Positions 1 through 8,080 of a stretch of 58,847 nt of DNA are shown here, piece after piece. The notes under the pieces are model-generated. The model saw nothing but the letters and a program-made list of their open reading frames with translations, ran no database searches and was not told where the DNA came from. The first letter of the stretch is position 1; every line of letters begins with the position of its first letter. The position numbers were made by a program, and so were the translations under genes. Where the stretch lies: NCBI GenBank assembly GCA_002724395.1, contig PBOR01000011.1:3463-62309 (forward strand), read 5' to 3'. The DNA comes from Rhodospirillaceae bacterium (lineage in GTDB: Bacteria > Pseudomonadota > Alphaproteobacteria > UBA8366).

Positions 1-320
1 TGGGTTACAAATTTTCTGCGTGGTTTTGGCGCCACATAGATAGGTTCTGGATCTGAGTTCCAGAAATGGTGATTTCCATGTTGGGGAAGATAATAACTCC
101 TTTGAGCAAGACTATGGCCAGCCATAGCACCAACCAAAGTACCTGCCGCAGTCGCAGCAAGTTGACCATCCCCCGATCCAATGTTGGAACCAATAAAGCC
201 ACCAGTTACCGCACCAATTACGGCGCCAAATAATTCTGCTTCATTAGCTTGAGCCCCCAATGGCTTCCCCACAATGAACATCATCAGAGCGGCGACAACT
301 AATAACTTCTTCTTAAACAT
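1..320 (-). CDS. Glycine-zipper envelope protein, partial (3' end beyond the left edge)
   Basis: Reading the minus strand from the ATG at 320 gives at least 106 codons without a stop to the left edge. The start is supported by AGGAG eight bases upstream. The protein opens with MFKKKLLVVAALMM and a hydrophobic stretch ending near residue 25 (signal peptide). Residues ~31-70 are rich in Gly and Ala with GxxxG spacing (GAVIGAVTGGFIGSNIG, then AGTLVGAMAGHSLA). This is the glycine-zipper 2TM pattern of 17-kDa-antigen-like outer membrane proteins. A His/Pro/Lys-rich tail follows. Such proteins usually sit in or under the outer membrane, and the exact role is not predictable. Confident about family type, less about function. 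Confidence 0.75.
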   Translation of the reverse strand, partial: MFKKKLLVVAALMMFIVGKPLGAQANEAELFGAVIGAVTGGFIGSNIGSGDGQLAATAAGTLVGAMAGHSLAQRSYYLPQHGNHHFWNSDPEPIYVAPKPRRKFVT

Positions 321-422
321 GGATAAAACTCCTTTCAAATAGGCTATCCTTCGTTTCAATAGTTGTAATGGAACGGCGAGGGCATTTTTTTCAATATTAT
401 AAAAAATAGGTTTGCGCGATCT

Positions 423-619
423 GTGATAGCCCAAGAGATTGCTGTAGTGGCTATGGAAGCCAAGGACATTCAAATCATTACCAGTAGCGGTCAGAACCTG
501 ACCGAAAGCGTTGCTCCTGCGAAAGTCGCAATGAGGCAGATGGCTGGGGTTTTCTCTCAATACAAAAACAAAGGCTAGTGAATAAACTAGCGATATGACG
601 AAAACGATTTAAAGATAAA
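423..619 (+). pseudogene. Serine recombinase (resolvase) fragment, frameshifted
   Basis: Codons 423-578 read IAQEIAVVAMEAKDIQIITS, then SGQNLTESVAPAKVAMRQMA, then GVFSQY, and stop. This resembles the end of the resolvase catalytic domain (the family pattern is a phrase like LTxxxDPxKVxMRQMxGxFAQxEK). After a shift in the A-run at ~564-568 the neighbouring frame continues QKQRLVNKLAI, a stop at 596, then RKRFKDK, which fits the next helix of the same family. There is no start, no N-terminal catalytic Ser region and no DNA-binding domain. It is a fossil of a mobile element, not a working recombinase. Confidence 0.6.
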
Positions 620-698
620 GTTTGCTCAAGGCACAGCGGCAGACGAACCAGCGATGCATTGAAATAAACGAAGTCGCTATGAAGAGGGTGGTTGGCTG

Positions 699-776
699 AT
701 GAAACGCCTTCTTAAAACACTGGTGATTTTGACAAGTTTAATAGGGTCAGTTGGGATGGGTTTATATGAGTGGTAG
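699..776 (+). pseudogene. 25-codon signal-peptide-like open frame, probable gene remnant
   Basis: ATG at 699 opens MKRLLKTLVILTSLIGSVGM and ends at a TAG after 25 codons. The peptide has the charged start and hydrophobic core of a secretion signal but no mature part. It lies between a recombinase fossil and a convergent membrane gene, so I read it as the 5' stub of a lost secreted-protein gene. A genuine tiny membrane peptide cannot be excluded. Confidence 0.25.
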
Positions 777-896
777 CGAGGTCTCACACCTTGGCATCTA
801 TATCATTCCCATTGGAGCCACCAAGATTTTCCCACATATCGGCAAAGGCACTACCCTGCTCAGCCACCAGTATGACAATTCATGATGACGCCTCTT

Positions 897-1166
897 TTAT
901 TTTTTTGGGCGAGTGCATAAAACCCAAACCCCTAGTATCAAATCTCCTACTGCCCACGCAAAAAAGAGAAACCACAAAAATGTACCTTTCATCATAAACT
1001 CGGACATTTTCTCTTTATCTTCATATAATCCTGGAGAAAACACATCAAATGAATCTATTGATAGAAAAATAGAAATTAACGCTATAAACATTATTATATT
1101 AAAAATTATAAAAATATATTTTGCTAATTTTCCAAATATACTTCTTTCCATTTTCGTATCAACCAT
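897..1166 (-). CDS. Small two-helix membrane protein of unknown function
   Basis: The 89-residue protein has two strong hydrophobic segments (about residues 15-37 and 62-83) joined by a charged loop, and ends in a basic tail (TRPKK). AAGGA lies about eight bases before the ATG at 1166. I do not recognise a family. Membrane topology would put both ends on the same side, probably cytoplasmic by the positive-inside rule. It is AT-rich like its surroundings. The overlapping plus-strand frame has no protein-like character. Confidence 0.55.
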   Translation of the reverse strand: MVDTKMERSIFGKLAKYIFIIFNIIMFIALISIFLSIDSFDVFSPGLYEDKEKMSEFMMKGTFLWFLFFAWAVGDLILGVWVLCTRPKK

Positions 1167-1232
1167 AAACTACTATCCTTTTACAAAATTACAATTTAAT
1201 TTTTTTTGTAATATTGTTTTTTTATTTACATT

Positions 1233-1571
1233 TTAGTTTTTTAATTCTTGATCACTATTTTTGATATAGCCCCTTACAAGGTTTTTTTGTTTTTTATTAG
1301 CAGCATCATTTTTCAAAATAAGTCTGTAAAACTTTATCGCAATCTTATGGTTTTGAGAAACACCTATTCCTTTATAGTAAATCCAACCCAGATTGGCCTG
1401 GGCAAGTAAATGTCTCTGTTCCGCAAGAGGTGTCCATTCACGCACAGCAGTTGCGTAGTCCTTATTTTGGAATGCGGTCCAACCCTTTTTGAAATCAGCA
1501 CTTTCACTTACCCCTACACTCCCGATAAAGATGAAGAGAGATAGGCAAAATGGGATTTATAATTTTTTCAT
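1233..1571 (-). pseudogene. Sel1-repeat secreted protein gene with a stop at codon 5
   Basis: A well-placed ribosome site (GGAGG about nine bases upstream) precedes ATG at 1571, which reads MKKL, a TAA stop at 1557-1559, then in the same frame IPFCLSLFIFIGSVGVSESA and a Sel1/TPR-like body. The body contains a clear Sel1 motif (ANLGWIYYKGIGVSQN). Without the stop this would be a normal signal peptide followed by a short solenoid of roughly 90 residues. Nothing downstream offers a start that would keep the signal peptide; an internal ATG-less or cytoplasmic product is possible but unlikely. Either a genuine inactivating mutation or a base-call error. Confidence 0.6.
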
Positions 1572-1907
1572 AGCGCAAGCTCCTCCAAGAAGCAGAATAA
1601 TTATCTGGCAGAATGTAATACTCGGGTACTTATAGAAACGAGTTTAGGAAACTTTGGGAGTATAACGTACAAAACAATGATAAAAATTATTATAACGTAC
1701 TTTTATTTATATTTTATTATATTTTACGGTTTTTAATAACAATATTTAATTGGATATTTTTAATTTACAATTATTTGTATATTGGAATTTTATACTTTAT
1801 ATATAGAGTGGCTTTAGTAGTCGCTAAGTTTTTGTTTGGAGAATGGATTCCTGGGTGAAATCAAAGGGATTATTAATTTACAATGGTTACCAACCCATGA
1901 CTGACTT
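1572..1907. other. AT-rich intergenic stretch
   Basis: No reading frame with protein-like content. The segment 1660-1805 is strongly AT-rich (long A/T runs) and probably holds promoters for the genes on either side, but I cannot pick out a convincing -35/-10 pair. No earlier part of the methyltransferase-like frame that begins at 1908 is recognisable here. Confidence 0.4.
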
Positions 1908-4196
1908 ATGGACAGCCAAATGATTAGTAAAAAACTTGTTAGGAAGTTGTTTTTTATCAATGCGAGCAGCCGTCTGGACAAGCTCGACGTCGAGTTGTTA
2001 AGAGACAACAAGGACCCGGCAAAAAGTGAAGGCCGCTCAGACATGAACCGTTTGATGGCGCGAGTAATATTCTGTTTCTTCGCGGAAGATACCGACATTT
2101 TTCGTGTCACGAAATTTTGCGCTACCTTCGCGCTACTATTTTTGACCAGTGCCGGCACAGCAAACGCTGACAACGTTGCTCAACTCCAGGGTGATTGGAC
2201 AAGCGTTAATGATCAAAAAGCATCACTAACGGTAGCTGGACAAAAGTGGATTGGTAAGTATGAAAATAAAATCCAAGAATCAAATAATTTTGCTGTTGCA
2301 AACAATTGTTTGAATCATGGAGGCAAAATTGACGCAAGTGGAAAATTTGTGGTCTTCCCCGATGATGAGGAGATGTGTCTGGCAATCGTTAAACTATCTA
2401 AAACTGAATTAAACTTATCTCTTGTTGGTCTAGGAAATACACTAAGTTATGTCCGAGCGGGCACAGCGAAGCAAAAAATATCTGCAAAGCCAGAAACCAT
2501 CGCCACGACAACAGGCCTTATCCCATCTGACTTTAATACATGCAAACCTATTCCAGAGAAATGGAAACCCGGCACAAAAGTTTATAACAAAGACTTCGCA
2601 AAACACCACCCGCGATATAGTGAAGGCGGCAACATAAAAGGCATGGCACACGCTGTTATGCGTCAGCATTGTATCTGGGTGCAAAAAATTGATGGTTTCG
2701 ACTGGCGTGTAGTCGTAGGCAGAAACGCAGTCTTTGAAAAGCCAAAAATAGGTTCTGAAGGTGACCCAAACCAAGATCCAGATTACCGCCTATTTAGTCA
2801 TGAAAAGCAAGGTCCACTGGATATTAAGGAAGCAGCATTCACTCAGTCATTAGAATTGAAATCCAAACCAATCTATAATTTCGTGCATCACAATAATGGA
2901 AGGTGGCACGGCACAATTGAATATCTGAAATCATTAGGCAACGAGCAGTATCTTGTTCTCGTATCCTACTGGAAAGGTGATCGTCCTGGCCTGATCAAAG
3001 TTCAGTGCCAAATTCAGGAAAACGGGGATACATTTTACTTCACTGAATGCGGCCGCCCAATAATGCGACCGCAGCACGATTACGCAGCAATAAACAATAT
3101 CAAAAGACTAAAGCCACAAAAGAAAATGCCTGATGGAAGTTTTGGGTCGCTTAAAAGAGGAACATTTTCTGTGTTAAAAAACGCAGAAAGTTTTCCAATT
3201 TGGAAAACCACTTTAGGTCCAATTGCTGTATTGCGCGATAATCCAGGAAATAAGAATGCCAAAAGCCATTTCGCTGCAAAATTTTCTGCACATGCTAATG
3301 GCGTCATTAGAATGTGGACGAAAGATGGAAAAAAATATACTGGGCATTGGGCTAGGAAATGCCGGGGGTATACAGCATTTGATCAGTGGTGGAGTAAGAC
3401 CAACAATACAGACAACACTAGAGATTACCAAACTTGTCGGAGCTCAAAGAAGGCCCGTACTTATAAGAAAAATGGTTGGTCTGCCCAATACCAGACATTA
3501 GATGGGCAACCGTCATCGTGCTGGGGATCAATCGTGGCATTTAAAAAACCCTTAAACGGAACATTTAACGGGTACATAAAGGAGTGTGGCGTTGGCCAAG
3601 CATATGAATTTACGGCGTCAATGGGTTCTCTAGATCCTGAACTTGAGCGAAAACGCCGCGAGCTTGCGGAGATACAAGCACGGCGGGCCAAAGAGGAAAA
3701 GCGCCTTCGCCGCGCTGCAGAAATAGAGGCAGAAAAACGTCGCCTAGCTGAAGCTGAGGAGATAGAGCGCCTTCGTGCAGCTGAAGCCGAAGCGCGAAAG
3801 AAAGCAGAAGCTGAGAAGCGTCTTCGGGCTCGCATAGCAATACTTCAAAATGGAACGGTTGGCGATACGTCAGGAGGCGAAGTATGGCAAAGCACTTGGG
3901 GCCCGGTTGTGGTAGCGGTAGATGCAGATGGTAGGTTTACGGCCCGTTATAATGATAGGGCGATGGGCTGGGTTTCATTGTCCTCTAGTGATGGAATTTT
4001 CTATAAAGGCTACTGGGCAAGAAATTGTGGCCAAGAAGAGCCAGGTTGTGGAAGCACCAAAACCACGCGAAATGGAGTAAAGACTCAATGTTGGGGTAAC
4101 CTCTGGGGTGAGGTAAATGATACAAATAATAAATTTAAAGGTTCTTGGGATTATTGCGGAAGCGGCGCTACTGATGATTGGAACGGTTGGAAATAA
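1908..4196 (+). CDS. Large secreted repeat protein fused in frame to an MmeI-like methyltransferase fragment
   Basis: 762 residues with an odd N-terminus. Residues ~18-65 (SRLDKLDVELLRDN, then MARVIFCFFAEDTDIF) match, from memory, the helical segment ahead of the catalytic domain in MmeI-like type II restriction/methylation enzymes. At residue 66 the sequence changes to a signal peptide without its own start codon (VTKFCATFALLFLTSAGTAN, cleavage likely after residue 87). The mature part holds an N-terminal beta-rich region, then a Cys-containing domain (~residues 425-565), an Ala/Glu/Arg-rich coiled coil (~570-645), and a second related domain (~655-762). The two domains share a TxGPV start, a YxGxWAR-C centre, CWG, and FxGxxxxCG. 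The original start was probably lost when the two pieces were joined. Secretion from this start would need an internal initiation site. Function unknown. Confidence 0.55.
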   Translation: MDSQMISKKLVRKLFFINASSRLDKLDVELLRDNKDPAKSEGRSDMNRLMARVIFCFFAEDTDIFRVTKFCATFALLFLTSAGTANADNVAQLQGDWTSVNDQKASLTVAGQKWIGKYENKIQESNNFAVANNCLNHGGKIDASGKFVVFPDDEEMCLAIVKLSKTELNLSLVGLGNTLSYVRAGTAKQKISAKPETIATTTGLIPSDFNTCKPIPEKWKPGTKVYNKDFAKHHPRYSEGGNIKGMAHAVMRQHCIWVQKIDGFDWRVVVGRNAVFEKPKIGSEGDPNQDPDYRLFSHEKQGPLDIKEAAFTQSLELKSKPIYNFVHHNNGRWHGTIEYLKSLGNEQYLVLVSYWKGDRPGLIKVQCQIQENGDTFYFTECGRPIMRPQHDYAAINNIKRLKPQKKMPDGSFGSLKRGTFSVLKNAESFPIWKTTLGPIAVLRDNPGNKNAKSHFAAKFSAHANGVIRMWTKDGKKYTGHWARKCRGYTAFDQWWSKTNNTDNTRDYQTCRSSKKARTYKKNGWSAQYQTLDGQPSSCWGSIVAFKKPLNGTFNGYIKECGVGQAYEFTASMGSLDPELERKRRELAEIQARRAKEEKRLRRAAEIEAEKRRLAEAEEIERLRAAEAEARKKAEAEKRLRARIAILQNGTVGDTSGGEVWQSTWGPVVVAVDADGRFTARYNDRAMGWVSLSSSDGIFYKGYWARNCGQEEPGCGSTKTTRNGVKTQCWGNLWGEVNDTNNKFKGSWDYCGSGATDDWNGWK

Positions 4197-4264
4197 TATC
4201 TCCTTTATACGAAGCAACATTTGTGAAAACCGTCATCTTAGATCTTAATAATTATTTATCTTAG

Positions 4265-4582
4265 CGCTCCTCAGATGATGAATTCTGTGTTCGTTTAACG
4301 AACAGTGACACCGCCATCCTGACGATTTCAGAAAATGGATATGATGCCCAAGCGATGTGCCTTGAAATTGGAAAAGCGATCAAAATCTAGGCAGGTCATT
4401 GGTTTACTATTGAAACGGTAGAGACCGAATTTGATCGAGAATTAGCGTGTTCCATCTGTTTGGCGCACGTCGCCAAGCCCTGCATAAAGCCAAATCACGG
4501 ACGGATCGGCTGCAAGGGTAATCCAATTCTTCGTCTATTCCTTCCATATCTTCAAATAGAGTACTTAAATAGGATGTGGTGA
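4265..4582 (+). pseudogene. Open frame broken by one TAG, unrecognised
   Basis: Between a stop at 4262-4264 and a stop at 4580-4582 this frame is open for 106 codons except for a single TAG at 4388-4390. It reads SSDDEFCVRLTNSDTAILTI... before the stop and AGHWFTIETVETEFDRELAC after it. It has no ATG near its left end and is Cys-containing like the large secreted protein just upstream. I do not recognise a family. The final TGA overlaps the ATG of the next small gene (TGATG), as in translationally coupled genes, which suggests it was once a gene. Confidence 0.3.
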
Positions 4583-4770
4583 TGACAAAAATATTATTAG
4601 GAGTCTGCGTCGCGATTGGATTGATGATCTACTCAGATGAAATAAAATTTAAATTCGTTGAATCCGGTTGGAGAGATAGGATTGTATCAAACCTCATGTC
4701 TCTAGATCAGACATATGAACCCGGTAATTACTGGTCCCGAAAATCTTCTGGGTATTCGCCATATAATTAG
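4582..4770 (+). CDS. Small single-helix membrane protein, unknown
   Basis: The 62-residue product begins MTKILLGVCVAIGLMIYSDE, one hydrophobic helix or an uncleaved signal, followed by a polar tail with several aromatic residues. I chose the ATG at 4582 rather than the GTG codons at 4576 and 4579, because AGGA lies seven bases upstream and the ATG overlaps the stop of the preceding frame. No family recognised. Small size makes the call uncertain. Confidence 0.35.
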   Translation: MTKILLGVCVAIGLMIYSDEIKFKFVESGWRDRIVSNLMSLDQTYEPGNYWSRKSSGYSPYN

Positions 4771-5021
4771 GGCAGAGTGACGTATTGGAACTGAATGGAA
4801 ATCCTAAAAGGAACTCGTGCCGATCGTAAAGAACCAGAGCGTAATGGCGGTTTATAATCCTTGTTGGGCATCTGATCACTCTTCAGCCCTCATCCACCAG
4901 TAATATGAAGAAGACAGAACAGCCATCAGCATCAATGCTGTAACCAGGTCGTATGGGATGAGCAGAGATAATTTATCCCGGCACAGGTCGCGATGGCGAT
5001 TTGGCGGTCACGCTTTAAAGC
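4771..5021. other. Gap between the eroded region and the 14-gene block
   Basis: No convincing gene. It contains the plus-strand 3' end of the small membrane gene and the region downstream of the last gene of the minus-strand block (gene N). I looked for a hairpin followed by a T-run to end the operon and did not find a clear one. Confidence 0.3.
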
Positions 5022-6740
5022 CTAATCGACCACCTGGTAGGGTAAAATTCGGATCGTCATTTGTGCCAAATCGTACTCCGCAAGCCTCTCGAAAAAAGTA
5101 CCAATATCAATCGCCACATCCATGGTTCCAACAACGCTTACCCCGGCCAGTGGCGCGATCTTTGAAAATGGTACCACTCCATTGGCCGCAACAAGGATTA
5201 AGGCTTCATGATCCTGTTGATTATTATTACCCGGCATCGGCGCAGACAAAATTTTTGCTTCGTCCTTCCTTGGCAACGTCAAGACGCCTCCCGCAGGCAA
5301 AAATAAGTCGGGTTCAAGCCTATTAGGATATAGGCGGATTACTTTATTATCGGCGCCCCATCCAAAAACGGCAATTCGTGCTGCGGTTTTGGCACTGAGC
5401 CTGATCGAAATAGGGTCGAGCCCAGCGCGATAGACTTTTTTGTTGAGGTGAGCGGAAATATTTGGATGCGCTTTGCTTCCCACATGCTTCACCGTAGACC
5501 GAAGCTCATAAGTCAATCGGTTGGCGCCGCCGTCATCAAGACGGCGAAATTGCTCGTGCAACGGCACCCCCTTATCTAGAGTTCCTTGTAAAACTCGCAT
5601 GCCATGCGCCTCAGTTCGAACCTCCCGAATGGCCGGCGCTTGGATTGCCAAGGCCTGCGCCACAACGCGCGCACGCGCAAGGTTACGGGCGGCACGAATT
5701 GCGCTTTGCCGGTCTAATTTCTTGGAAATAATTGCCACGCCCGTCGCAACATATTGTTTTGCCAGACTTCCCGGGGAGCTAAGATACCTAGCAGGAATAC
5801 TCTTGGGATCGATCGTAACAGACCGATAGGATATTCGGCGGGCGCCATCCGATAGCCTGGCGTCCAATGTCACACGGTTTTTCTCCGGCGAAATTTCACA
5901 ATTGAGCGTAAATTCGCCTCCCGACGAAACAAGAATTGAACTATCGCCCTTCACCGCCTGGTCCAATTCCTTTTGTTTTCTCTTGGTCCTTTGTTCGGCA
6001 ATGAGCATTGGATTAAGCGCAGCCAGTAGTCGTTTCCCAAGAAAATTGGCGAGTTCACTGGAGGACCCAGAGTTCATATCTAAAAGCACACCCAATTTGG
6101 CAGGCTTAGCAGCTTCCAGATCCACCAATAAATCTTTTGCCAATGCAGTAACCGCAATATCCAATATTTCCGGTGTGACAATATCCTTTTGCGGGAAGAC
6201 AGCGCGACCTTCGCCGACATGCTTTCCGCTCGAAAGCGCGGTTGAGGTGCAGGATAAACCGACCGCTTCCGGTCTTGCGGTTCTTTCGCAGATTATTTCT
6301 ACATCGGCGCGCGTTTCCTTGATGAATCGTTCTATGTCCGCTTCATATTGATTTTCCCAACTATCCCAAATCTTGCCTAGACGGGAGCGCGCGATTATTT
6401 CCTGTCTGCCCTTCGATACCTTGGCTAGAGCTTGCAGGATATCCTCATATAACCGCCTACCAATCGCAGCAGGCAATCCCGTTTCGCGCGGTATTAAGGG
6501 ACGAAGTGCCACTCGATTTCCCTTTTCTACATTGCGCAGCAAATCGATGGCCAAACAAAGCGCTGCCCCCCCAGAACACGCTTTAACGTGGGATTTTTCG
6601 TTCCCCCAGAATGCCCAAGCGGATAATGGGACAATTCCGACCAAAACCGCAACTGCCACAAATAGAAGGATAGAACCGCGCAAGTGCATTAATAAAATTC
6701 CGCAGATTGGTATTCTCAGACAAGGTTTCGACCGTTTCAT
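5022..6740 (-). CDS. Gene N: secreted DUF4384 protein of the 14-gene envelope block
   Basis: 572 residues. GAGG lies ten bases before the ATG at 6740; a second ATG at 6689 starts directly at the hydrophobic core but has no ribosome site. The N-terminus is a long signal region (hydrophobic ~residues 22-43). Residues ~60-190 contain RVALRPL...GLPAAIGRRLYEDIL and a strand-rich continuation, resembling CsgG/FlgO-like periplasmic domains. Residues ~431-525 fit DUF4384: SIRLSAKTAARIAVFGWG, VIRLYPN, and an LPAGGVLTLP turn. DUF4384 domains are common in envelope and caspase-like proteins, with no fixed activity. Last gene of the block, 53 bases after gene M. Likely acts in the periplasm; function unproven. 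Confidence 0.6.
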   Translation of the reverse strand: MKRSKPCLRIPICGILLMHLRGSILLFVAVAVLVGIVPLSAWAFWGNEKSHVKACSGGAALCLAIDLLRNVEKGNRVALRPLIPRETGLPAAIGRRLYEDILQALAKVSKGRQEIIARSRLGKIWDSWENQYEADIERFIKETRADVEIICERTARPEAVGLSCTSTALSSGKHVGEGRAVFPQKDIVTPEILDIAVTALAKDLLVDLEAAKPAKLGVLLDMNSGSSSELANFLGKRLLAALNPMLIAEQRTKRKQKELDQAVKGDSSILVSSGGEFTLNCEISPEKNRVTLDARLSDGARRISYRSVTIDPKSIPARYLSSPGSLAKQYVATGVAIISKKLDRQSAIRAARNLARARVVAQALAIQAPAIREVRTEAHGMRVLQGTLDKGVPLHEQFRRLDDGGANRLTYELRSTVKHVGSKAHPNISAHLNKKVYRAGLDPISIRLSAKTAARIAVFGWGADNKVIRLYPNRLEPDLFLPAGGVLTLPRKDEAKILSAPMPGNNNQQDHEALILVAANGVVPFSKIAPLAGVSVVGTMDVAIDIGTFFERLAEYDLAQMTIRILPYQVVD

Positions 6741-6793
6741 CGAAAGTAACCTCAGACGCTTGTTCAGGTTGCTTTCGTTCTAATAATACGAAC

Positions 6794-7339
6794 TTATTTA
6801 TTGATAATAAATGTTCCGTCAAGACTCGGCTTAGCTTCATTATCAAGCTTCGGGAATTTTGCCCCTGGCAACCGCACTGTCACCTCCACACGACGATTGA
6901 TCGCCGCATAGGGGTCTGCAGGGTCAAGCGGCTTGCTTTCGCCATAGCCAGCAAGTGTAATCTCGTTCTCAATCAACTTAAACCGCCCAACCATGTAACT
7001 GACAACGCTCTTCGCGCGCGCCAAAGAGAGTTTAGCATTATGGGCTGACGGACCGAACGCATCCGTGTGGCCATAGACCCCGATAACAAATCCCTCCATC
7101 TTCTCGGACGCTAGCGCAGCACCTAATTCATCTAGCTGTTTGTATGCAGCAGGCTCCAACCTTGCGGAGTCGAATACAAAGGGGATTGCGAAATGGACCG
7201 TCTTTATCGGTTCACCCGTGATAGGATAAAGTTTGTCAATTAGTATGTCGCGACCAATGATTTCAGTTGGGTGCGCCGCCACCGCCATAAAACCAACAAC
7301 CATAAAGGCAGGTAAAGATAAAATAAGCCTGCTGATCAT
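6794..7339 (-). CDS. Gene M: OmpA-type peptidoglycan-binding protein
   Basis: 181 residues from the ATG at 7339, chosen because it directly begins a signal peptide (MISRLILSLPAFMVVGFMAV) and lies 16 bases after gene L. The OmpA C-terminal domain spans ~residues 48-156: FVFDSARLEP, VIGVYGHTDAFGPSAHNAKL, SLARAKSVVSYM, GYGESKPLDP and INRRVEV. The Asp of GHTD and the Arg pair near residue 149 are the diaminopimelate-binding positions in this family. There is no beta barrel and no lipobox, so the protein should be periplasmic and hold the system to the cell wall. In flagellar MotB this domain is fused to the stator; here it is separate. Confidence 0.85.
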   Translation of the reverse strand: MISRLILSLPAFMVVGFMAVAAHPTEIIGRDILIDKLYPITGEPIKTVHFAIPFVFDSARLEPAAYKQLDELGAALASEKMEGFVIGVYGHTDAFGPSAHNAKLSLARAKSVVSYMVGRFKLIENEITLAGYGESKPLDPADPYAAINRRVEVTVRLPGAKFPKLDNEAKPSLDGTFIINK

Positions 7340-7355
7340 TGAAGTCTGCCCCCCA

Positions 7356-8075
7356 TTATTTTTTATGCGGCAAGCCAATATTGGCCGAAGAAATACCAGG
7401 TATCGCCATCCTGGATGACCGAAGGTCTGGCAGACTTGTCATCAAGCGCCTTGCCACATCATCCGCCAAAGACGCCATTATATCATTATCACTCTGCTGA
7501 GCAGTTGTGTCTACTACCTGCATTACAGCGCCAAGTGGGGATATTGCCAATCCACCTGCACTTCGCTTCGCCTCATGGCGCGCGCGCCAGAGGATTGTCT
7601 TTCTCGCAGGATCTATCAACCGCGCTTCGATACCGAAAGCACGGCGGCTCCAAACTACCAAATATGCCGACCGACCACCCCAAGGAACGAATTCGAGGAA
7701 ATTGCCGCACTGACTTTTATCGGCGTACCTCTGACGATCAATAGAATTATTAAGATCAAAGCCAAGCCGCCTTACCAAGTGCTCACGTTCGGCATGCCCT
7801 ATCACTCGATCAAACCGATCGCGTGCATGCCTGGCTATTGCATTTTCAATGAGCGGGTCGCCAAACTTCTTACCACCCGAATCCTCGACGGGAAGCACCG
7901 TAACGCAATTCGGTGGCTGCCTATAGAATGCATCCTTAATTTCAGACTCGATGCGACGCTGGAATAGGTCCTCCGGTGTTTTTTCATTTTTATAGCCAGT
8001 GTGCTGCGTGGAGCAGGCGCCAACCATGAGACCAAAACATATCACGATAGCCGTTATCGTTGAATTCGAACCCAT
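7356..8075 (-). CDS. Gene L: outer-membrane lipoprotein, CsgG/GNA1162-like
   Basis: 239 residues. I prefer ATG 8075 over an in-frame start at 8099: AGGA lies four bases upstream and the product starts right at the lipoprotein signal (VICFGLMVGAC, Cys21). The mature part reads VTVLPVEDSGGKKFGDPLIE, then an alpha/beta arrangement with EARLIDPARKTILWRARHEA near residue 185 and a helical end. That layout is like small CsgG-related or DUF799 lipoproteins, which form rings or patches on the inner face of the outer membrane. Residue +2 is Ser, so outer-membrane sorting is expected. It begins five bases after gene K. Family assignment is by pattern only. Confidence 0.6.
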   Translation of the reverse strand: MGSNSTITAIVICFGLMVGACSTQHTGYKNEKTPEDLFQRRIESEIKDAFYRQPPNCVTVLPVEDSGGKKFGDPLIENAIARHARDRFDRVIGHAEREHLVRRLGFDLNNSIDRQRYADKSQCGNFLEFVPWGGRSAYLVVWSRRAFGIEARLIDPARKTILWRARHEAKRSAGGLAISPLGAVMQVVDTTAQQSDNDIMASLADDVARRLMTSLPDLRSSRMAIPGISSANIGLPHKK

Positions 8076-8080
8076 TTTTC

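Noticed and set aside
913-1236. Plus-strand frame over the small membrane gene
   Set aside because: The minus-strand frame has a good ribosome site and two membrane helices; this one is its shadow.
3461-3835. Minus-strand frame rich in Arg, Ser and Ala
   Set aside because: It is the antisense image of the Ala/Glu/Arg coiled coil in the secreted protein on the plus strand.
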